Source: Pseudomonas multiresinivorans (lineage in GTDB: Bacteria; Pseudomonadota; Gammaproteobacteria; Pseudomonadales; Pseudomonadaceae). Taken from it: DNA of 64,000 nucleotides. Below, piece after piece: positions 18,098-27,652 of the stretch; positions within the stretch are counted from its first letter, which is position 1; each line of letters starts with the position of its first letter. A model generated the notes under the pieces. The model saw only the letters and a program-made list of their open reading frames with translations. It had not been told where the DNA came from and made no database searches. Made by a program: the position numbers and the translations under genes. The DNA lies in NCBI RefSeq assembly GCF_012971725.1, contig NZ_CP048833.1, forward strand, positions 1,054,001 through 1,118,000, given 5' to 3'.

Positions 18098-19354
18098 TCA
18101 TCGCGAGGTTGTAATCTTCTTGTACAAGGTGGCCTTGATATCTATGCAATGCTGCAGGTTGTACTTTTCATCCAACAGCTTCCTGCATGAGACAGAAAGG
18201 CGACTTCTCAGAGCCTGGTCCAGGGCGAGTTCGATCAGGCTTGCTGCAAACGCTTCTGGGGTGTCACGAATGACGATGTTCTCGCCGTCGGTGGCCCCCA
18301 AACCTTCACACCCTTTGCTGGTGCTGATGACTGGAATTCCATTGCTCATGGCTTCGAGGATCTTTACTCGCACGCCGCCCCCGGAAAGCAGGGGAACGAA
18401 GAGGAGATGGGTGCTTGCAAGCACATCATCCAGCGATTCAACGAAACCATGCACATGTACGTGTTTTCCGTCATCGGCGGCCTTGAGCTCATCTGGCGGA
18501 GCCGCGCCAAGGAAATGAATCTGGATATTATGCTGCTGCAGCTTGTGGCGAACCAAAGGCAGGATTTCCCTGACGAACCACAAAGCGCCTTCGGCGTTGG
18601 GGTACCACCAGAAGCCCCCCATCCACAGCAGGTTGACAGGGCTGGCTGGCCGTAGGGTGTAGTCGACTTCCTTGATTGGCAGGCAGAGCGGAATGTAGTG
18701 CTTCTCCACTGGCGCGGTGACCCTGCCCATATCATTGTTTGAAATGAAGGTCATGGCCTCGAAGTGCCATTTGTTCTCGCACTCGACATCGTGGGCATTA
18801 CGTCGACTGACCTTGGCTGCTAGTTCCACAGCGGATTTTTTCCAGCCGGACAGATTCTGCGGTACCCAGAAGGGAAAGATATCTGACTCTATATTATGGC
18901 TTACCAGTAGTGCGGGAGTCTTCGGCAAGAACTTCTTGAAGAACGCCAGATGGCTGGAGTGTATTTCCATGGCATCTATTTTGTGTTCCCTGACAATGCG
19001 TCGTGCACTCTGGACTGCCGCCCTGCTGTAATAGCTTGCATCCATGAAGGGCAGGCCGTGGACCATATGCTCCAACGTATGCAGAATTCGCCCGCCCGTT
19101 GTTTTCTGTGACGGCATTTGCGCACGGGGTTCCACATGCACGCTGGAGAAATACTTGTCGTATTCCTTGCGGTGCTTCTCGATATGAGCGACTTCCGCCT
19201 CTCCGCCAATTGTATAAAGGTGCAGATTGTATTGATCCGCCAGCGGAAGAAGCGTGTTGGTCACATAGATAGGAGCACCCGAGTTCGCTGGGAGCGGCGG
19301 AGACAACGTGATGATGAGAAGATTCTTCTTGCTGGTCTTAATCATGTGATTCAT
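18098..19354 (-). CDS. Glycosyltransferase, GT4 family-like
   Basis: About 418 residues, GT-B fold. The N-terminal half has LITLSPPLPANSGAPIYVTN and the C-terminal half GGFWWYPNAEGALWF and GGGVRVKILEAMSNGIPV, as in TIGR03087/WcaI-like GT4 enzymes. The start is ambiguous. ATGs at 19354 and 19345 are both plausible and neither has a strong ribosome-binding site. A TTG at 19372 would overlap the preceding acyltransferase more deeply. The short overlap with that gene suggests coupling. Sugar specificity is unknown. Confidence 0.82.
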   Translation of the reverse strand: MNHMIKTSKKNLLIITLSPPLPANSGAPIYVTNTLLPLADQYNLHLYTIGGEAEVAHIEKHRKEYDKYFSSVHVEPRAQMPSQKTTGGRILHTLEHMVHGLPFMDASYYSRAAVQSARRIVREHKIDAMEIHSSHLAFFKKFLPKTPALLVSHNIESDIFPFWVPQNLSGWKKSAVELAAKVSRRNAHDVECENKWHFEAMTFISNNDMGRVTAPVEKHYIPLCLPIKEVDYTLRPASPVNLLWMGGFWWYPNAEGALWFVREILPLVRHKLQQHNIQIHFLGAAPPDELKAADDGKHVHVHGFVESLDDVLASTHLLFVPLLSGGGVRVKILEAMSNGIPVISTSKGCEGLGATDGENIVIRDTPEAFAASLIELALDQALRSRLSVSCRKLLDEKYNLQHCIDIKATLYKKITTSR

Positions 19355-19958
19355 CAAATATATCGGTGTCAAAGTAGGGCGAGAACTTTGTCTTGTAAGT
19401 CAGATCGCGATTCCGCTCACCAATTATTTTGGCGGGTACACCGCCGACCACGGTGTAGTCAGGGACAGGGCGGGTTACCACCGCTCCGGCGGCTACCACT
19501 GCGCCTTCTCCCACGGTAACGCCAGGCAGCAGGATGGCCCGCGCGCCGATCCAAGCGTGGTCCTTGATGATCACCGGGGCGCCAATTGCGGCAAAACCAG
19601 GAGAGTTATGGTCATGATGAAGACTTAGCAAGCATGCTTGGAAAGAAACGTTCACGTTGTTTCCAATTTCCACACCCGTGCGGCCATCAATATATATTTC
19701 ACGATTGATAACGCAGTTGTCGCCTATGCTGACCTGGCATCGGCTGTGATAACCGGTAAAGAAGAGGCGCATGCTAAGGTGCGTATCATTACCGACCTTG
19801 ATTCCCATGATTCGCCGATAATAAGCATTTCGCAGCCGCTCATTTGGGAAGCGAGCTATCCAATTATTGCCAATGTAGTACTTGGCGGCGGCTAGCGCGT
19901 AGTAACCGGAGCGCTGAACCAAAAAGCGCTTTAGCCAAGTCTTGAGTCGTGCTGACAT
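19338..19958 (-). CDS. Hexapeptide-repeat acyltransferase
   Basis: 206-residue left-handed beta-helix protein of the CysE/LacA/WbbJ type, probably O-acetylating a sugar of the polysaccharide. Hexapeptide turns are visible (VSIGDNCVINREIYIDG, VEIGNNVNVS), along with the catalytic-region LHHDHNSPG and the typical C-terminal PVPDYTVVGGVPAKIIGER. A basic, amphipathic N-terminus (KTWLKRFLVQRS) precedes the helix. It lies between the wbpW-like gene and GT4 gene in the same direction. Acetyl-CoA as donor is a family inference. Confidence 0.88.
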   Translation of the reverse strand: MSARLKTWLKRFLVQRSGYYALAAAKYYIGNNWIARFPNERLRNAYYRRIMGIKVGNDTHLSMRLFFTGYHSRCQVSIGDNCVINREIYIDGRTGVEIGNNVNVSFQACLLSLHHDHNSPGFAAIGAPVIIKDHAWIGARAILLPGVTVGEGAVVAAGAVVTRPVPDYTVVGGVPAKIIGERNRDLTYKTKFSPYFDTDIFDESHD

Positions 19959-19987
19959 GTGGTTTCCCTTATATCTATGCGCGGCCT

Positions 19988-21403
19988 TCAGGCTCGACCG
20001 TAAATATCTTCGAAACGAACAATGTCATCTTCGCCCAGATACTGACCGCTCTGGACTTCGATCATGACCAAGTCGATCAGTCCTGGATTCTCCAGTCTGT
20101 GTCTGTGGCCGGCAGGGATGAAGGTGGATTCGTTAGTGTTCACGAGTAGCTCTTTGTCACCATTCACGACCTTCGCCATTCCGCTGACGACGATCCAGTG
20201 CTCGCTGCGGTGATGGTGCATCTGAAGGCTCAGACTGGCCTTGGGTTTAACTACGATGCGCTTGATCTTGAAGTCATTGCCCTGCTCCAGAACGGTGTAG
20301 GTGCCCCAGGGGCGCGCAACTGTGCTGTGCAGCTTGTGAGCCTCATGGCCACTACGTTTGAGCTGGTTATAGATTTCCTTGACGGATTGGGCGTGGCGCC
20401 GGTCTGCGATGAGAAGGGCGTCGTTGGTATCAACGATGATCAGGTCCTGGACGCCAACCGCACCGATCAGTCGATTCGAGCCGCGGACATAACAGTCCTT
20501 GCTGCCATGCAAGATCACCTCGCCCTCGACTCGATTGCCATTTGCATCAGGGGAAACCAGGTCGCTCATCGCGCTCCAGGAGCCGATGTCGCTCCAGCCA
20601 ATGGAACAGGGCACGACAGAAACTCGCTCGGATTTCTCCATGATCGCGTAATCAATGGAATCTTCCGGCATGTCCTGGAAGCTTTCTTGATCGAGCTCCA
20701 TCTGACGATAATTGTTGCCTTCGGTTCGGCTGGCCTTGTCGAGGCAGAGATTGGCGCATTCGAGAACGGCTGGGGAATGCCTGGCAAATTCCTGCAGAAT
20801 CGTCTTGGCCGCGAAGCAGAACATGCCGGAGTTCCAGTAGTAGTTACCTGCAGCCAGATACTCCTCGGCCTTGTCCTTGTTGGGTTTTTCGACGAAGCGG
20901 TCGACCTTGCTTCCGGTTGCCTGAATGTAGCCGTAACCGGTTTCCGGGCTTTCCGGTTCAATACCGAATGTCACGATCTGTCCTTGAGCGGCCAGTTGGA
21001 CTGCGTCATTGACCGCCAAGGTGAATGCTGCCTCCTCGATGATCAGATGGTCCGCCGGCAGCACGAGCAACTGCGCGTCTTCCCCGTGGATATCTGCGAC
21101 GTACCTGGCGGCCAGGGCAATGGCTCCAGCGGTGTTGCGACCGAATGGTTCGAGGATGAAGGAGGTTGGCAATTGAGTCGGATTATGTTCGACATACTCG
21201 TCCTTCGTCTTGAAGAGCAGCTCCCTGTTGGTGACAGTCAGAACCTCTGCCACATCTGGCAAGCGGCTCGCGCGATTGAATGCCTTCTGCAACAAGCTCA
21301 GGCCGTCCGCCAGCTTGATGAATGGCTTGGGGTGTTGCTCCCGGGATACGGGCCACAATCTGGAACCCGCACCGCCGCACAGAATGGTAGGAATGAGTCG
21401 CAT
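19988..21403 (-). CDS. wbpW: Mannose-1-phosphate guanylyltransferase / mannose-6-phosphate isomerase
   Basis: Bifunctional type II PMI/GMP enzyme producing GDP-mannose, 471 residues. The N-terminal nucleotidyltransferase has GGAGSRLWPVSRE, LEPFGRNTAGAIALAA and FVEKPNKDKAEEYLAAG. The C-terminal cupin isomerase domain has QMHHHRSEHWIVVSG. AlgA, PslB and WbpW share this architecture. The name wbpW is chosen for its place in a Wzm/Wzt polysaccharide locus, so the symbol is less certain than the function. No gmd or rmd gene accompanies it, so GDP-mannose rather than GDP-D-rhamnose may be the precursor used. Confidence 0.9.
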   Translation of the reverse strand: MRLIPTILCGGAGSRLWPVSREQHPKPFIKLADGLSLLQKAFNRASRLPDVAEVLTVTNRELLFKTKDEYVEHNPTQLPTSFILEPFGRNTAGAIALAARYVADIHGEDAQLLVLPADHLIIEEAAFTLAVNDAVQLAAQGQIVTFGIEPESPETGYGYIQATGSKVDRFVEKPNKDKAEEYLAAGNYYWNSGMFCFAAKTILQEFARHSPAVLECANLCLDKASRTEGNNYRQMELDQESFQDMPEDSIDYAIMEKSERVSVVPCSIGWSDIGSWSAMSDLVSPDANGNRVEGEVILHGSKDCYVRGSNRLIGAVGVQDLIIVDTNDALLIADRRHAQSVKEIYNQLKRSGHEAHKLHSTVARPWGTYTVLEQGNDFKIKRIVVKPKASLSLQMHHHRSEHWIVVSGMAKVVNGDKELLVNTNESTFIPAGHRHRLENPGLIDLVMIEVQSGQYLGEDDIVRFEDIYGRA

Positions 21404-21566
21404 TGTGTTCAGATCTCGTGCCGTGGTCCGAAAGCGACTTCGCCAGTGAGCGAGCCGTCCCGGTCTAAGGGGAAGGGGAGTGCTGTCTGTAAGTCATGAG
21501 GCATGCCGGGATGCCCTTGGACGGGGCAGGTTGCGGCAGCGTTGGGTCGGTTATGGTTCATGACCT

Positions 21567-22538
21567 TCATACACGATTGATCAGAATGGCAGCGGTTAGG
21601 CCCAGGTTCTCTACCATCGACTGGCGGTGGATGCCCGCTCGTCGCAACCCTGCTAGACGACAGCCCAGGCTGCCTCCTCTGGCATGGCGGAATACATCCA
21701 GGCTGGTTCGGTTGAGTGCAGTCAGTTCCTGCTCGAATGACTCCAGCGCCGTAATATTTGCGCTGTTCCAGTCTCTGAACGTGCCATCGAACATCTTTAT
21801 CAGCCGCGCGATCCGGTCCCTGAGGCGGGTATTGGAACCCATCAGATTCTGACCATGCTGGCGATAGTCAACCTGTGGCGTACTTTCGTAGAAAACAGCC
21901 CCACCGCAGCCGGTGACCAAAAGATAGGCCCACCAATCATGGGAGGCCACAGACATATCTTGTGGAGTTCTGGCCATCAGATTCCTGGCGGCTACGTTCA
22001 TCACCATGGTGTTTCCACCAGCGATGCTTTGCACCAGTGCATTGCTGAATGAAGGGGGGCGCCTGAACAGGGGGGAGAAGCCCATCGGATAGCCTGACTC
22101 GTTGATCAGGCGGGTACGCGAGCAGAAAAGTGCAGGCACGTTCTGCGGCACCGATGAAAGCCAGTTCAGGGCGTTTTCGAGTTTGTCCGGATTCCAGAGA
22201 TCATCCTGGTCGCAGAAGGCGAAGTACTGCGCATCGATATCTCCTGCACGCAGCAGGGACAGGAAGTTGCTGGAGAAGCCCCTGGCCGGCCCGTTGCGTA
22301 TGCTCAGCCGTTCGCTGCCGAGACTCAATTGATTCTGCCGGAGAATTTCGAGGGTACGGTCGCTCGAGCCGTCATCCGATGAATAGATAGACCAATCCGA
22401 ATGGGTCTGCTGATACAGGGAGTCCAACTGCTCCTGAAGGTACGACTCTCCATTGAAGGTCGACATCAGGATCGCGACATGCTTGCCCGAAGCGCATTTC
22501 CCTGCAGGGCGTGGCGATGGCTGAGATTTGTAGGTCAA
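21567..22538 (-). CDS. Glycosyltransferase, GT2 family
   Basis: 323 residues with a GT-A fold. The N-terminal AILMSTFNGESYLQEQLDSL, the metal-binding region YSSDDGSSDRT and the CDQDDLWNPDKL motif are typical of the GT2 rhamnosyltransferase-like group (RfbF/WbbL relatives). The only start upstream of the catalytic core is TTG at 22538, with a G-rich stretch AGGGGGGCC before it. It is the first gene of the polysaccharide cluster, with a sigma-70-like promoter about 110 bp upstream. Rhamnosyl transfer would fit the adjacent rml genes, but it is not provable from the sequence. Confidence 0.83.
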   Translation of the reverse strand: MTYKSQPSPRPAGKCASGKHVAILMSTFNGESYLQEQLDSLYQQTHSDWSIYSSDDGSSDRTLEILRQNQLSLGSERLSIRNGPARGFSSNFLSLLRAGDIDAQYFAFCDQDDLWNPDKLENALNWLSSVPQNVPALFCSRTRLINESGYPMGFSPLFRRPPSFSNALVQSIAGGNTMVMNVAARNLMARTPQDMSVASHDWWAYLLVTGCGGAVFYESTPQVDYRQHGQNLMGSNTRLRDRIARLIKMFDGTFRDWNSANITALESFEQELTALNRTSLDVFRHARGGSLGCRLAGLRRAGIHRQSMVENLGLTAAILINRV

Positions 22539-22646
22539 CGTGGCCCCCCTGGCAAAGTCGTCCTGAAGCTGTATGAACCTTCAGTCTGCGGAGGGCGGCC
22601 TGCTCCTGGAGTGCGAGACTGTATTGGATGCGCTGAGTGGGTGACG

Positions 22647-22675
22647 ATTATATTCATCAAGGGGAAGGAGTAAAC
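22647..22675 (-). promoter_or_regulatory. Candidate promoter of the polysaccharide cluster
   Basis: On the minus strand a perfect -10 TATAAT (22652-22647) follows a weaker -35 TTTACT (22674-22669) at 16 bp spacing, giving a leader of roughly 100 nt before the first glycosyltransferase gene. No ops/JUMPstart element was found in that leader. Confidence 0.5.
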
Positions 22676-22743
22676 CGACAGAGCGACAAGGGCAGAAATA
22701 GCAGGTTCTGACATTGGCCGCTGAGGAAGGTTCCCTTGACTTG

Positions 22744-22774
22744 AAAAAAAGCCCCGTCGAAGACGAGGCTTTTG
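22744..22774 (-). terminator. Intrinsic terminator of tRNA-Thr
   Basis: On the minus strand a stem AAGCCTCGTC/GACGGGGCTT with a TTC loop is followed by a run of T, just after the tRNA 3' end. Confidence 0.85.
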
Positions 22775-22778
22775 AATA

Positions 22779-22854
<76 letters not shown>

Positions 22855-22929
22855 AAGGAGGGCGGCCATTATAGCCATGCCAACCTTTGTGTAAACCACT
22901 GATTTGTCAGACTGATCCGACTGTTTCTG

Positions 22930-24468
22930 TCAGTGTCCTCCGGCCGTCGCTGCGCCGGGCTTGGCGCCGAAGGGGGGCTTGGCCAGGCAGATGACGACCA
23001 GCATGGCGAGGAACAGCCAGCCCAGCAGGGTGAAGTAGTCGATGGTCGAGATCATGTAGGCCTGGCTTTCCACCATGCGTTCGAGCAGGGCGGCGCTGTG
23101 CTGGCCGGGGCCGCCCAGTTGTTCGACGGTAGCGCGGGTGGCCGGGTCGTACTGGCTGATGTTCTCGGTCAGGTAGGCGTGGTGCATGGTGGCGCGGCGG
23201 TTCCAGATCCAGGTGGTGAGGGACGCGGCGAAGCTGCCGGCGAGGGTCCGCAGGAAGGTCGCCAGGCCCGAGCCGTCGGCGATCTGGTCCGGCGGGAGGT
23301 CCGACAGCAGGATGCTCAGGATCGGCATGAAGAAGAACGCCACGCCCAGCCCCATGAACAACTGCACCAGGGCAATGTGCAGGTAGTCGACGTCAGTGGT
23401 GAAGTCGGCGCGCATGAAGCAGGTCGCCGCCATGGCCAGGAAGGCCAGGCCAGCCAGCAGGCGAAGATCGAAATTGTTCGCGTAGCGTCCGACGAGCGGC
23501 GACAGGAAGACCGGGAGAATCCCGATCGGCGCTGCCGCCAGCCCGGCCCAGGTGGCGGTGTAACCCATCTGCGTTTGCAGCCATTGCGGTAGCAGCAGGT
23601 TCATGCCGAAGAAGCCGGCGTAGCCGCCGACCAGTGCCAGGGTTCCCACAGTGAAGTTGCGATGCACGAACAGTCGCAGATTGACGATCGGGTGCTTGTC
23701 GGTCAGCTCCCAGATCACGAACACTGCCAGGGCGATCACCGAGATTACCGTGCCGCCGATGATGAAGCCGGATTCGAACCAGTCCAGGTCGTTGCCCTTG
23801 TCGAGCACGATCTGCAGGGCGCCGACGCCGATCACCAGCATCGCCAGGCCCATGTAGTCCATGGGCGCGTGCTTGATCACCACCGGGCGGGCACGGAGCT
23901 GTTGATAGACGACCATGGCGGCGAACAGGCCGATAGGCACGTTGATGAAGAATATCCACGGCCAGCTGTAGCTGTCGGTGATCCAGCCGCCGAGGATCGG
24001 CCCGGCGATGGGCGCCACCACCGTCACCATCGCCAGCAGTGCCAGTGCCATCCCCCTTTTCGCCGGGGGATAGATGGAGATCAGCAGGGTCTGGGTGATC
24101 GGGTAGAGCGGCCCGGCGACGAAGCCCTGGATGGCGCGGAAGCCCACCAGCATGCCCATCTGCTGCGCGACGCCACAGAGGAACGAGGCGATGACGAAGA
24201 GCAGGGTGGCGGCGATGAACAGCCGCACTTCGCCGATCTTCCGGCTGAGCCAGCCGGTCAGCGGCAGGGCGATGGCGTTGCTCACCGCGAACGAGGTGAT
24301 GACCCAGGTGCCCTGCTCGGAGCTCACCCCGAGGTTGCCGGAGATGGTCGGCAGGGCAACGTTGGCGATGGTGGTGTCGAGCACCTGCATGAAGGTCGCC
24401 AGCGATAGGCCGATGGTGGCCATCACCAGGCTGGGTGGGCTGAAGCTGCTGCTGTTCTGCTGGCTCAT
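22930..24468 (-). CDS. emrB: MFS multidrug efflux pump, DHA2 family (EmrB-like)
   Basis: Inner-membrane drug/proton antiporter, 512 residues with about 14 transmembrane helices. It has the DHA2 signature QVLDTTIANVALPTISG near residue 27 and GPILGGWITDSYSWPWIFFI (motif C region). It works with the EmrA-like adaptor and the NodT-type outer-membrane channel encoded immediately upstream in the same operon (gap 13 bp). The start ATG is at 24468. This is the PA5160-type gene of Pseudomonas. The substrate is unknown. Confidence 0.92.
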   Translation of the reverse strand: MSQQNSSSFSPPSLVMATIGLSLATFMQVLDTTIANVALPTISGNLGVSSEQGTWVITSFAVSNAIALPLTGWLSRKIGEVRLFIAATLLFVIASFLCGVAQQMGMLVGFRAIQGFVAGPLYPITQTLLISIYPPAKRGMALALLAMVTVVAPIAGPILGGWITDSYSWPWIFFINVPIGLFAAMVVYQQLRARPVVIKHAPMDYMGLAMLVIGVGALQIVLDKGNDLDWFESGFIIGGTVISVIALAVFVIWELTDKHPIVNLRLFVHRNFTVGTLALVGGYAGFFGMNLLLPQWLQTQMGYTATWAGLAAAPIGILPVFLSPLVGRYANNFDLRLLAGLAFLAMAATCFMRADFTTDVDYLHIALVQLFMGLGVAFFFMPILSILLSDLPPDQIADGSGLATFLRTLAGSFAASLTTWIWNRRATMHHAYLTENISQYDPATRATVEQLGGPGQHSAALLERMVESQAYMISTIDYFTLLGWLFLAMLVVICLAKPPFGAKPGAATAGGH

Positions 24469-24481
24469 GGCGGCGGTCGGA

Positions 24482-25666
24482 TCAGCGCTGCGCGGTGCTG
24501 TGGCTGGCGTCGGCCAGGTTGGCCTGGATCAGCTTCTCGATCAGCTGGTCCGCGGAGGCCAATTGTTCCTGGTAGATGTCGGTGGAGAACACCGCCTCGT
24601 GCGGCGCCTGCTGGGCAAGAGCGGGACCGCTCTGGTCGTGCAGGCTGACGTTGACGTCCATGGACAGGCCGATGCGCAGCGGATTCTTCGCCAGCTCCTC
24701 GGCATTGATGCGGATGCGCACGGGTACGCGCTGGACGATCTTGATCCAGTTGCCGGTGGCGTTCTGTGCCGGCAGCAGGGAGAAGGCGCTGCCGGTGCCG
24801 ACGCCGAGGCTGTCGACGGTGCCGGAATACTTCACTTCGCTGCCGTAGAGGTCCGAGCGGATTTCCACCGGCTGGCCGATGCGCATGTGCTTGAGCTGGG
24901 TTTCCTTGAAGTTGGCGTCGATCCACACCTGGTCCAGCGGGATCACCGCCATCAGCGCAGCACCCGGCTGCACGCGCTGGCCCACCTGCACGGTGCGCTT
25001 GGCGACGTAGCCGGTGACTGGCGCGATGATCACCGCGCGGGCGTCGTCCAGGTAGGCCTGGCGCAGCTTGGCGGCGGCGGCTTTGACGTCCGGATGGGAG
25101 GCAATCACGGTGTCGTCGACCAGCGCGCGATTGGTGTCCAGTTGCTGTTCGGAGGTGGTCAGCGAGCTGCGCGCCGTATCCAGAGCGTCGCGGGCGTGGG
25201 CCAGTTCTTCCTGGGAGATGGCGCCGTCGCTGGCCAGGTGCTGGCGGCGCTTGAAGTCCGCTTCGGCCTTGGTCAGCGCGACTTTCTTCGCGGCCACATC
25301 GGCCTTGTAGCCGTCGACGTTGCTGAACAGCCCGCGCACCTGGCGAACGGTGCGCGCGAGGTTGGCTTCAGCCTGTTGCAGGGCGATGTCGGCATCGCTG
25401 GGGTCGAACTTCACCAGGACCTGGCCCTTGTGCACCAGGTCGCCATCATCGGCGCCGATGCTGACCACGGTGCCGGTGATCTGCGGGGTGATCTGCACGA
25501 TGTTGCCGTTCACGTACGCATCGTCGGTGTCTTCGTGCCAGCGGCCGTAGAGGATTTCCCAGGCGACGCTGGCGAGGCCGGCGAGGACGACGACGGCGAG
25601 CAGGATCAGCAGCCAGCGCTTGCGCTTGGGATTGCTGCTCGGGGTTTCTTGCGTTGCGGTGCTCAT
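24482..25666 (-). CDS. emrA: HlyD/EmrA-type membrane fusion protein
   Basis: Periplasmic adaptor of the tripartite efflux pump, 394 residues. An N-terminal membrane anchor (RWLLILLAVVVLAGLASVAW, ~18-37) is followed by a biotinyl-lipoyl-like barrel half (VNGNIVQITPQITGTVVSI), a long alpha-helical hairpin rich in Ala/Gln/Leu (~95-215), and the second barrel half. It lies between the outer-membrane factor and MFS pump genes, 14 bp and 13 bp from its neighbours. Confidence 0.92.
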   Translation of the reverse strand: MSTATQETPSSNPKRKRWLLILLAVVVLAGLASVAWEILYGRWHEDTDDAYVNGNIVQITPQITGTVVSIGADDGDLVHKGQVLVKFDPSDADIALQQAEANLARTVRQVRGLFSNVDGYKADVAAKKVALTKAEADFKRRQHLASDGAISQEELAHARDALDTARSSLTTSEQQLDTNRALVDDTVIASHPDVKAAAAKLRQAYLDDARAVIIAPVTGYVAKRTVQVGQRVQPGAALMAVIPLDQVWIDANFKETQLKHMRIGQPVEIRSDLYGSEVKYSGTVDSLGVGTGSAFSLLPAQNATGNWIKIVQRVPVRIRINAEELAKNPLRIGLSMDVNVSLHDQSGPALAQQAPHEAVFSTDIYQEQLASADQLIEKLIQANLADASHSTAQR

Positions 25667-25680
25667 GTCGGGTGCCTCGT

Positions 25681-27162
25681 TCAGTGCGCGGCGGCCGCGT
25701 TCGCCTGGGCGAGCGGGGCGGGGGTGGAAGTGGTGTCGGGCTGGTAGCCACCGCCCAGGGCCTGGATCAGCTGCACCGAGAGATCGATCCGCTGGGCGTC
25801 CAGGCTGGCCAGTTGGCGTTCGGCGAGGAGCAACTGCTGTTGCACGCTGAGGGCGTCGAGGTAGTTACCGACACCCTCGCCGTAACGGCGCATGGCCAGG
25901 TCGAAGTTGGATTTGGCGATGTCGCGGGCATCGCGCTGGTCGTCGATCTGCTGTTCCAGTGAGCGCAGCTTGCCGAGGTCGTCGGTGACTTCGCCGAGGG
26001 CGTTGACCAGGGTCTTGTTGTACTGGGCGACAGCCAGGTCGTAGTCGGCGTCCTTTCCGGCGAGGTTGGCGCGCAGGCGGCCGCCGTCGAATATCGGCAG
26101 GGAGATCGCCGGGGCGATCTGGAAGAAGCGGCTCGGCGCCTTCAATACGTCGCTGGTGTGCAAGGCAGCCAGGCCGACCATCGCGCCCAGGTTCAGGTTG
26201 GGATAGAACTCGGTCTTCGCCGAATCGATGCTTTTCGACGCGGCTTCAACGCGCCAGCGTGCGGCGACGATGTCCGGGCGCCGGCCCAGCAGTTCGGCCG
26301 GCAGGTTCGACGGCAGGGTCAGCGCGCCAGGCTTGAGCTCCTGCGGGCGCTGCAGTTCCTGGCCGCGGTCCGGGCCTTGGCCGAGCAGGACGGCCAGGGC
26401 GATGCGATCGCTGGCAATGTCCTGTTCCGCCGCCGCCAATTGCTGCTTGGCGCTGGCCACCTGGGTTTGCGTCTGTTGCAGTTGAACCTTGCTGTCGAGG
26501 CCCGCGTCCATGCGCTTCTGGCTGAGCTGGAAGAGATGCTGGGAGCGGTCCAACTCATCGCGGGCGAGGTCGCGCGCAACGAAGGCGTGGGCCAGTTCGC
26601 TGTAGGCACGGGCGACGTTGGTGGAAAGGGTGATCGATGCGGCCTGGCGGTCGACTTCGGCGGCGTTGGCCTGGCCGAGCGCGGCCTCCCAGGCGTCGCG
26701 CTGACCGCCCCAGAGGTCGAGGTCGTAACTGAAGCTCGCCGACAGGTATTTCACCGCTGAGTAGCGGCCGCCGGTCGGCGCCGGCAGGACGCTTTCCGGC
26801 GCGCGGATGCCGGCATAACTGGCAGTGCCCTTCACGCTCGGCATGCGCTCGGCGTCCTGCGCCTGGGCGGCCGCTGTGGCCTGGCGGGCTCGGGCATCGG
26901 CGATTTGCAGGTCCGGGGTGCCACGCAGGGCTTCATCGATCAGGCTGTCCAGTTGAGCGTCGCCCAGGCTGGTCCACCAGCGCTCGCTGGGCCAGGCGGC
27001 GGGCGACAGCGGAGCACCGTCGAGGCTGACGCCGGCCTTCAGGCTGGCGGGATCAACGGCCTTGCCACTGGCGCTCAGGCCCGAATAGTTGGCGCAGCCT
27101 GTAAGGCCGAGCACGGCGGCGAACACGGCCGCCGGCAGCAGGGCAATACGAGGACGTTTCAT
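25681..27162 (-). CDS. opmG: Outer-membrane efflux lipoprotein, NodT/OpmG family
   Basis: TolC-like channel of the tripartite pump, 493 residues. A lipoprotein signal ends in the lipobox LTGC (Cys ~23) and is followed by two repeated OEP domains rich in Ala/Gln helices (~80-280 and ~290-480). The ATG at 27162 is preferred because AGGAG lies eight bases upstream. The GTG at 27168, which overlaps the MarR stop, sits only two bases from that site. It is the first structural gene after the regulator. The symbol follows the PAO1 orthologue by position. Confidence 0.88.
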   Translation of the reverse strand: MKRPRIALLPAAVFAAVLGLTGCANYSGLSASGKAVDPASLKAGVSLDGAPLSPAAWPSERWWTSLGDAQLDSLIDEALRGTPDLQIADARARQATAAAQAQDAERMPSVKGTASYAGIRAPESVLPAPTGGRYSAVKYLSASFSYDLDLWGGQRDAWEAALGQANAAEVDRQAASITLSTNVARAYSELAHAFVARDLARDELDRSQHLFQLSQKRMDAGLDSKVQLQQTQTQVASAKQQLAAAEQDIASDRIALAVLLGQGPDRGQELQRPQELKPGALTLPSNLPAELLGRRPDIVAARWRVEAASKSIDSAKTEFYPNLNLGAMVGLAALHTSDVLKAPSRFFQIAPAISLPIFDGGRLRANLAGKDADYDLAVAQYNKTLVNALGEVTDDLGKLRSLEQQIDDQRDARDIAKSNFDLAMRRYGEGVGNYLDALSVQQQLLLAERQLASLDAQRIDLSVQLIQALGGGYQPDTTSTPAPLAQANAAAAH

Positions 27163-27164
27163 CT

Positions 27165-27638
27165 TCACTTCTCCTGCGCCGGGCAGCTGGCCGCGACGCC
27201 GTGGGCGCGCAGGATCTTGTCGAGCAGGCCGGTGAGGGTCTGCAGTTCGTCGCTGGAAAGGCCGCCGACCAGTTCGTTCATGGCGGCGGCGGCGATGCGC
27301 GGCGCCTCGTCGTTCACCGCCTGGCCCGCAGCGCTGAGGCTCAGGCGCACGCTGCGGCGATCATTGGGACAGGGCTGGCGCAGCAGCAGGTCCTTGCGCG
27401 ACAGGCGCTCTAGCATGCGGGTCATGGAGCCGCTGTCGATGGACAGTTCGCGGCACAGCTCGGCCGGGGTGTTGGCGCGGTCGTTGCCGATGAAGAACAG
27501 CACCTTGAACTGTGCGGCGGTGATGTCCAGGTGCGCCAAGTGCTTGTCCAGCAGGCGATCCTTGAGGATGGCGGTGGCGCCCAGCAATTGGCCGATTGAG
27601 CCTTTGAACGGAAAGTCCGCGACGTCGTAGTGATTCAT
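27165..27638 (-). CDS. MarR-family transcriptional repressor
   Basis: 157-residue winged-helix regulator, first gene of the efflux operon, overlapping or abutting opmG. It contains a MarR core with ELCRELSIDSGSMTRMLERL (recognition-helix region) and the wing LLRQPCPNDRRSVRLSL. MarR and EmrR relatives repress their own efflux operons and are released by phenolic or drug ligands. Two palindromes with the same 12 bp core lie within 60 bp upstream, one filling the -35/-10 spacer. Confidence 0.92.
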   Translation of the reverse strand: MNHYDVADFPFKGSIGQLLGATAILKDRLLDKHLAHLDITAAQFKVLFFIGNDRANTPAELCRELSIDSGSMTRMLERLSRKDLLLRQPCPNDRRSVRLSLSAAGQAVNDEAPRIAAAAMNELVGGLSSDELQTLTGLLDKILRAHGVAASCPAQEK

Positions 27639-27652
27639 GTCAAAACAGATAG

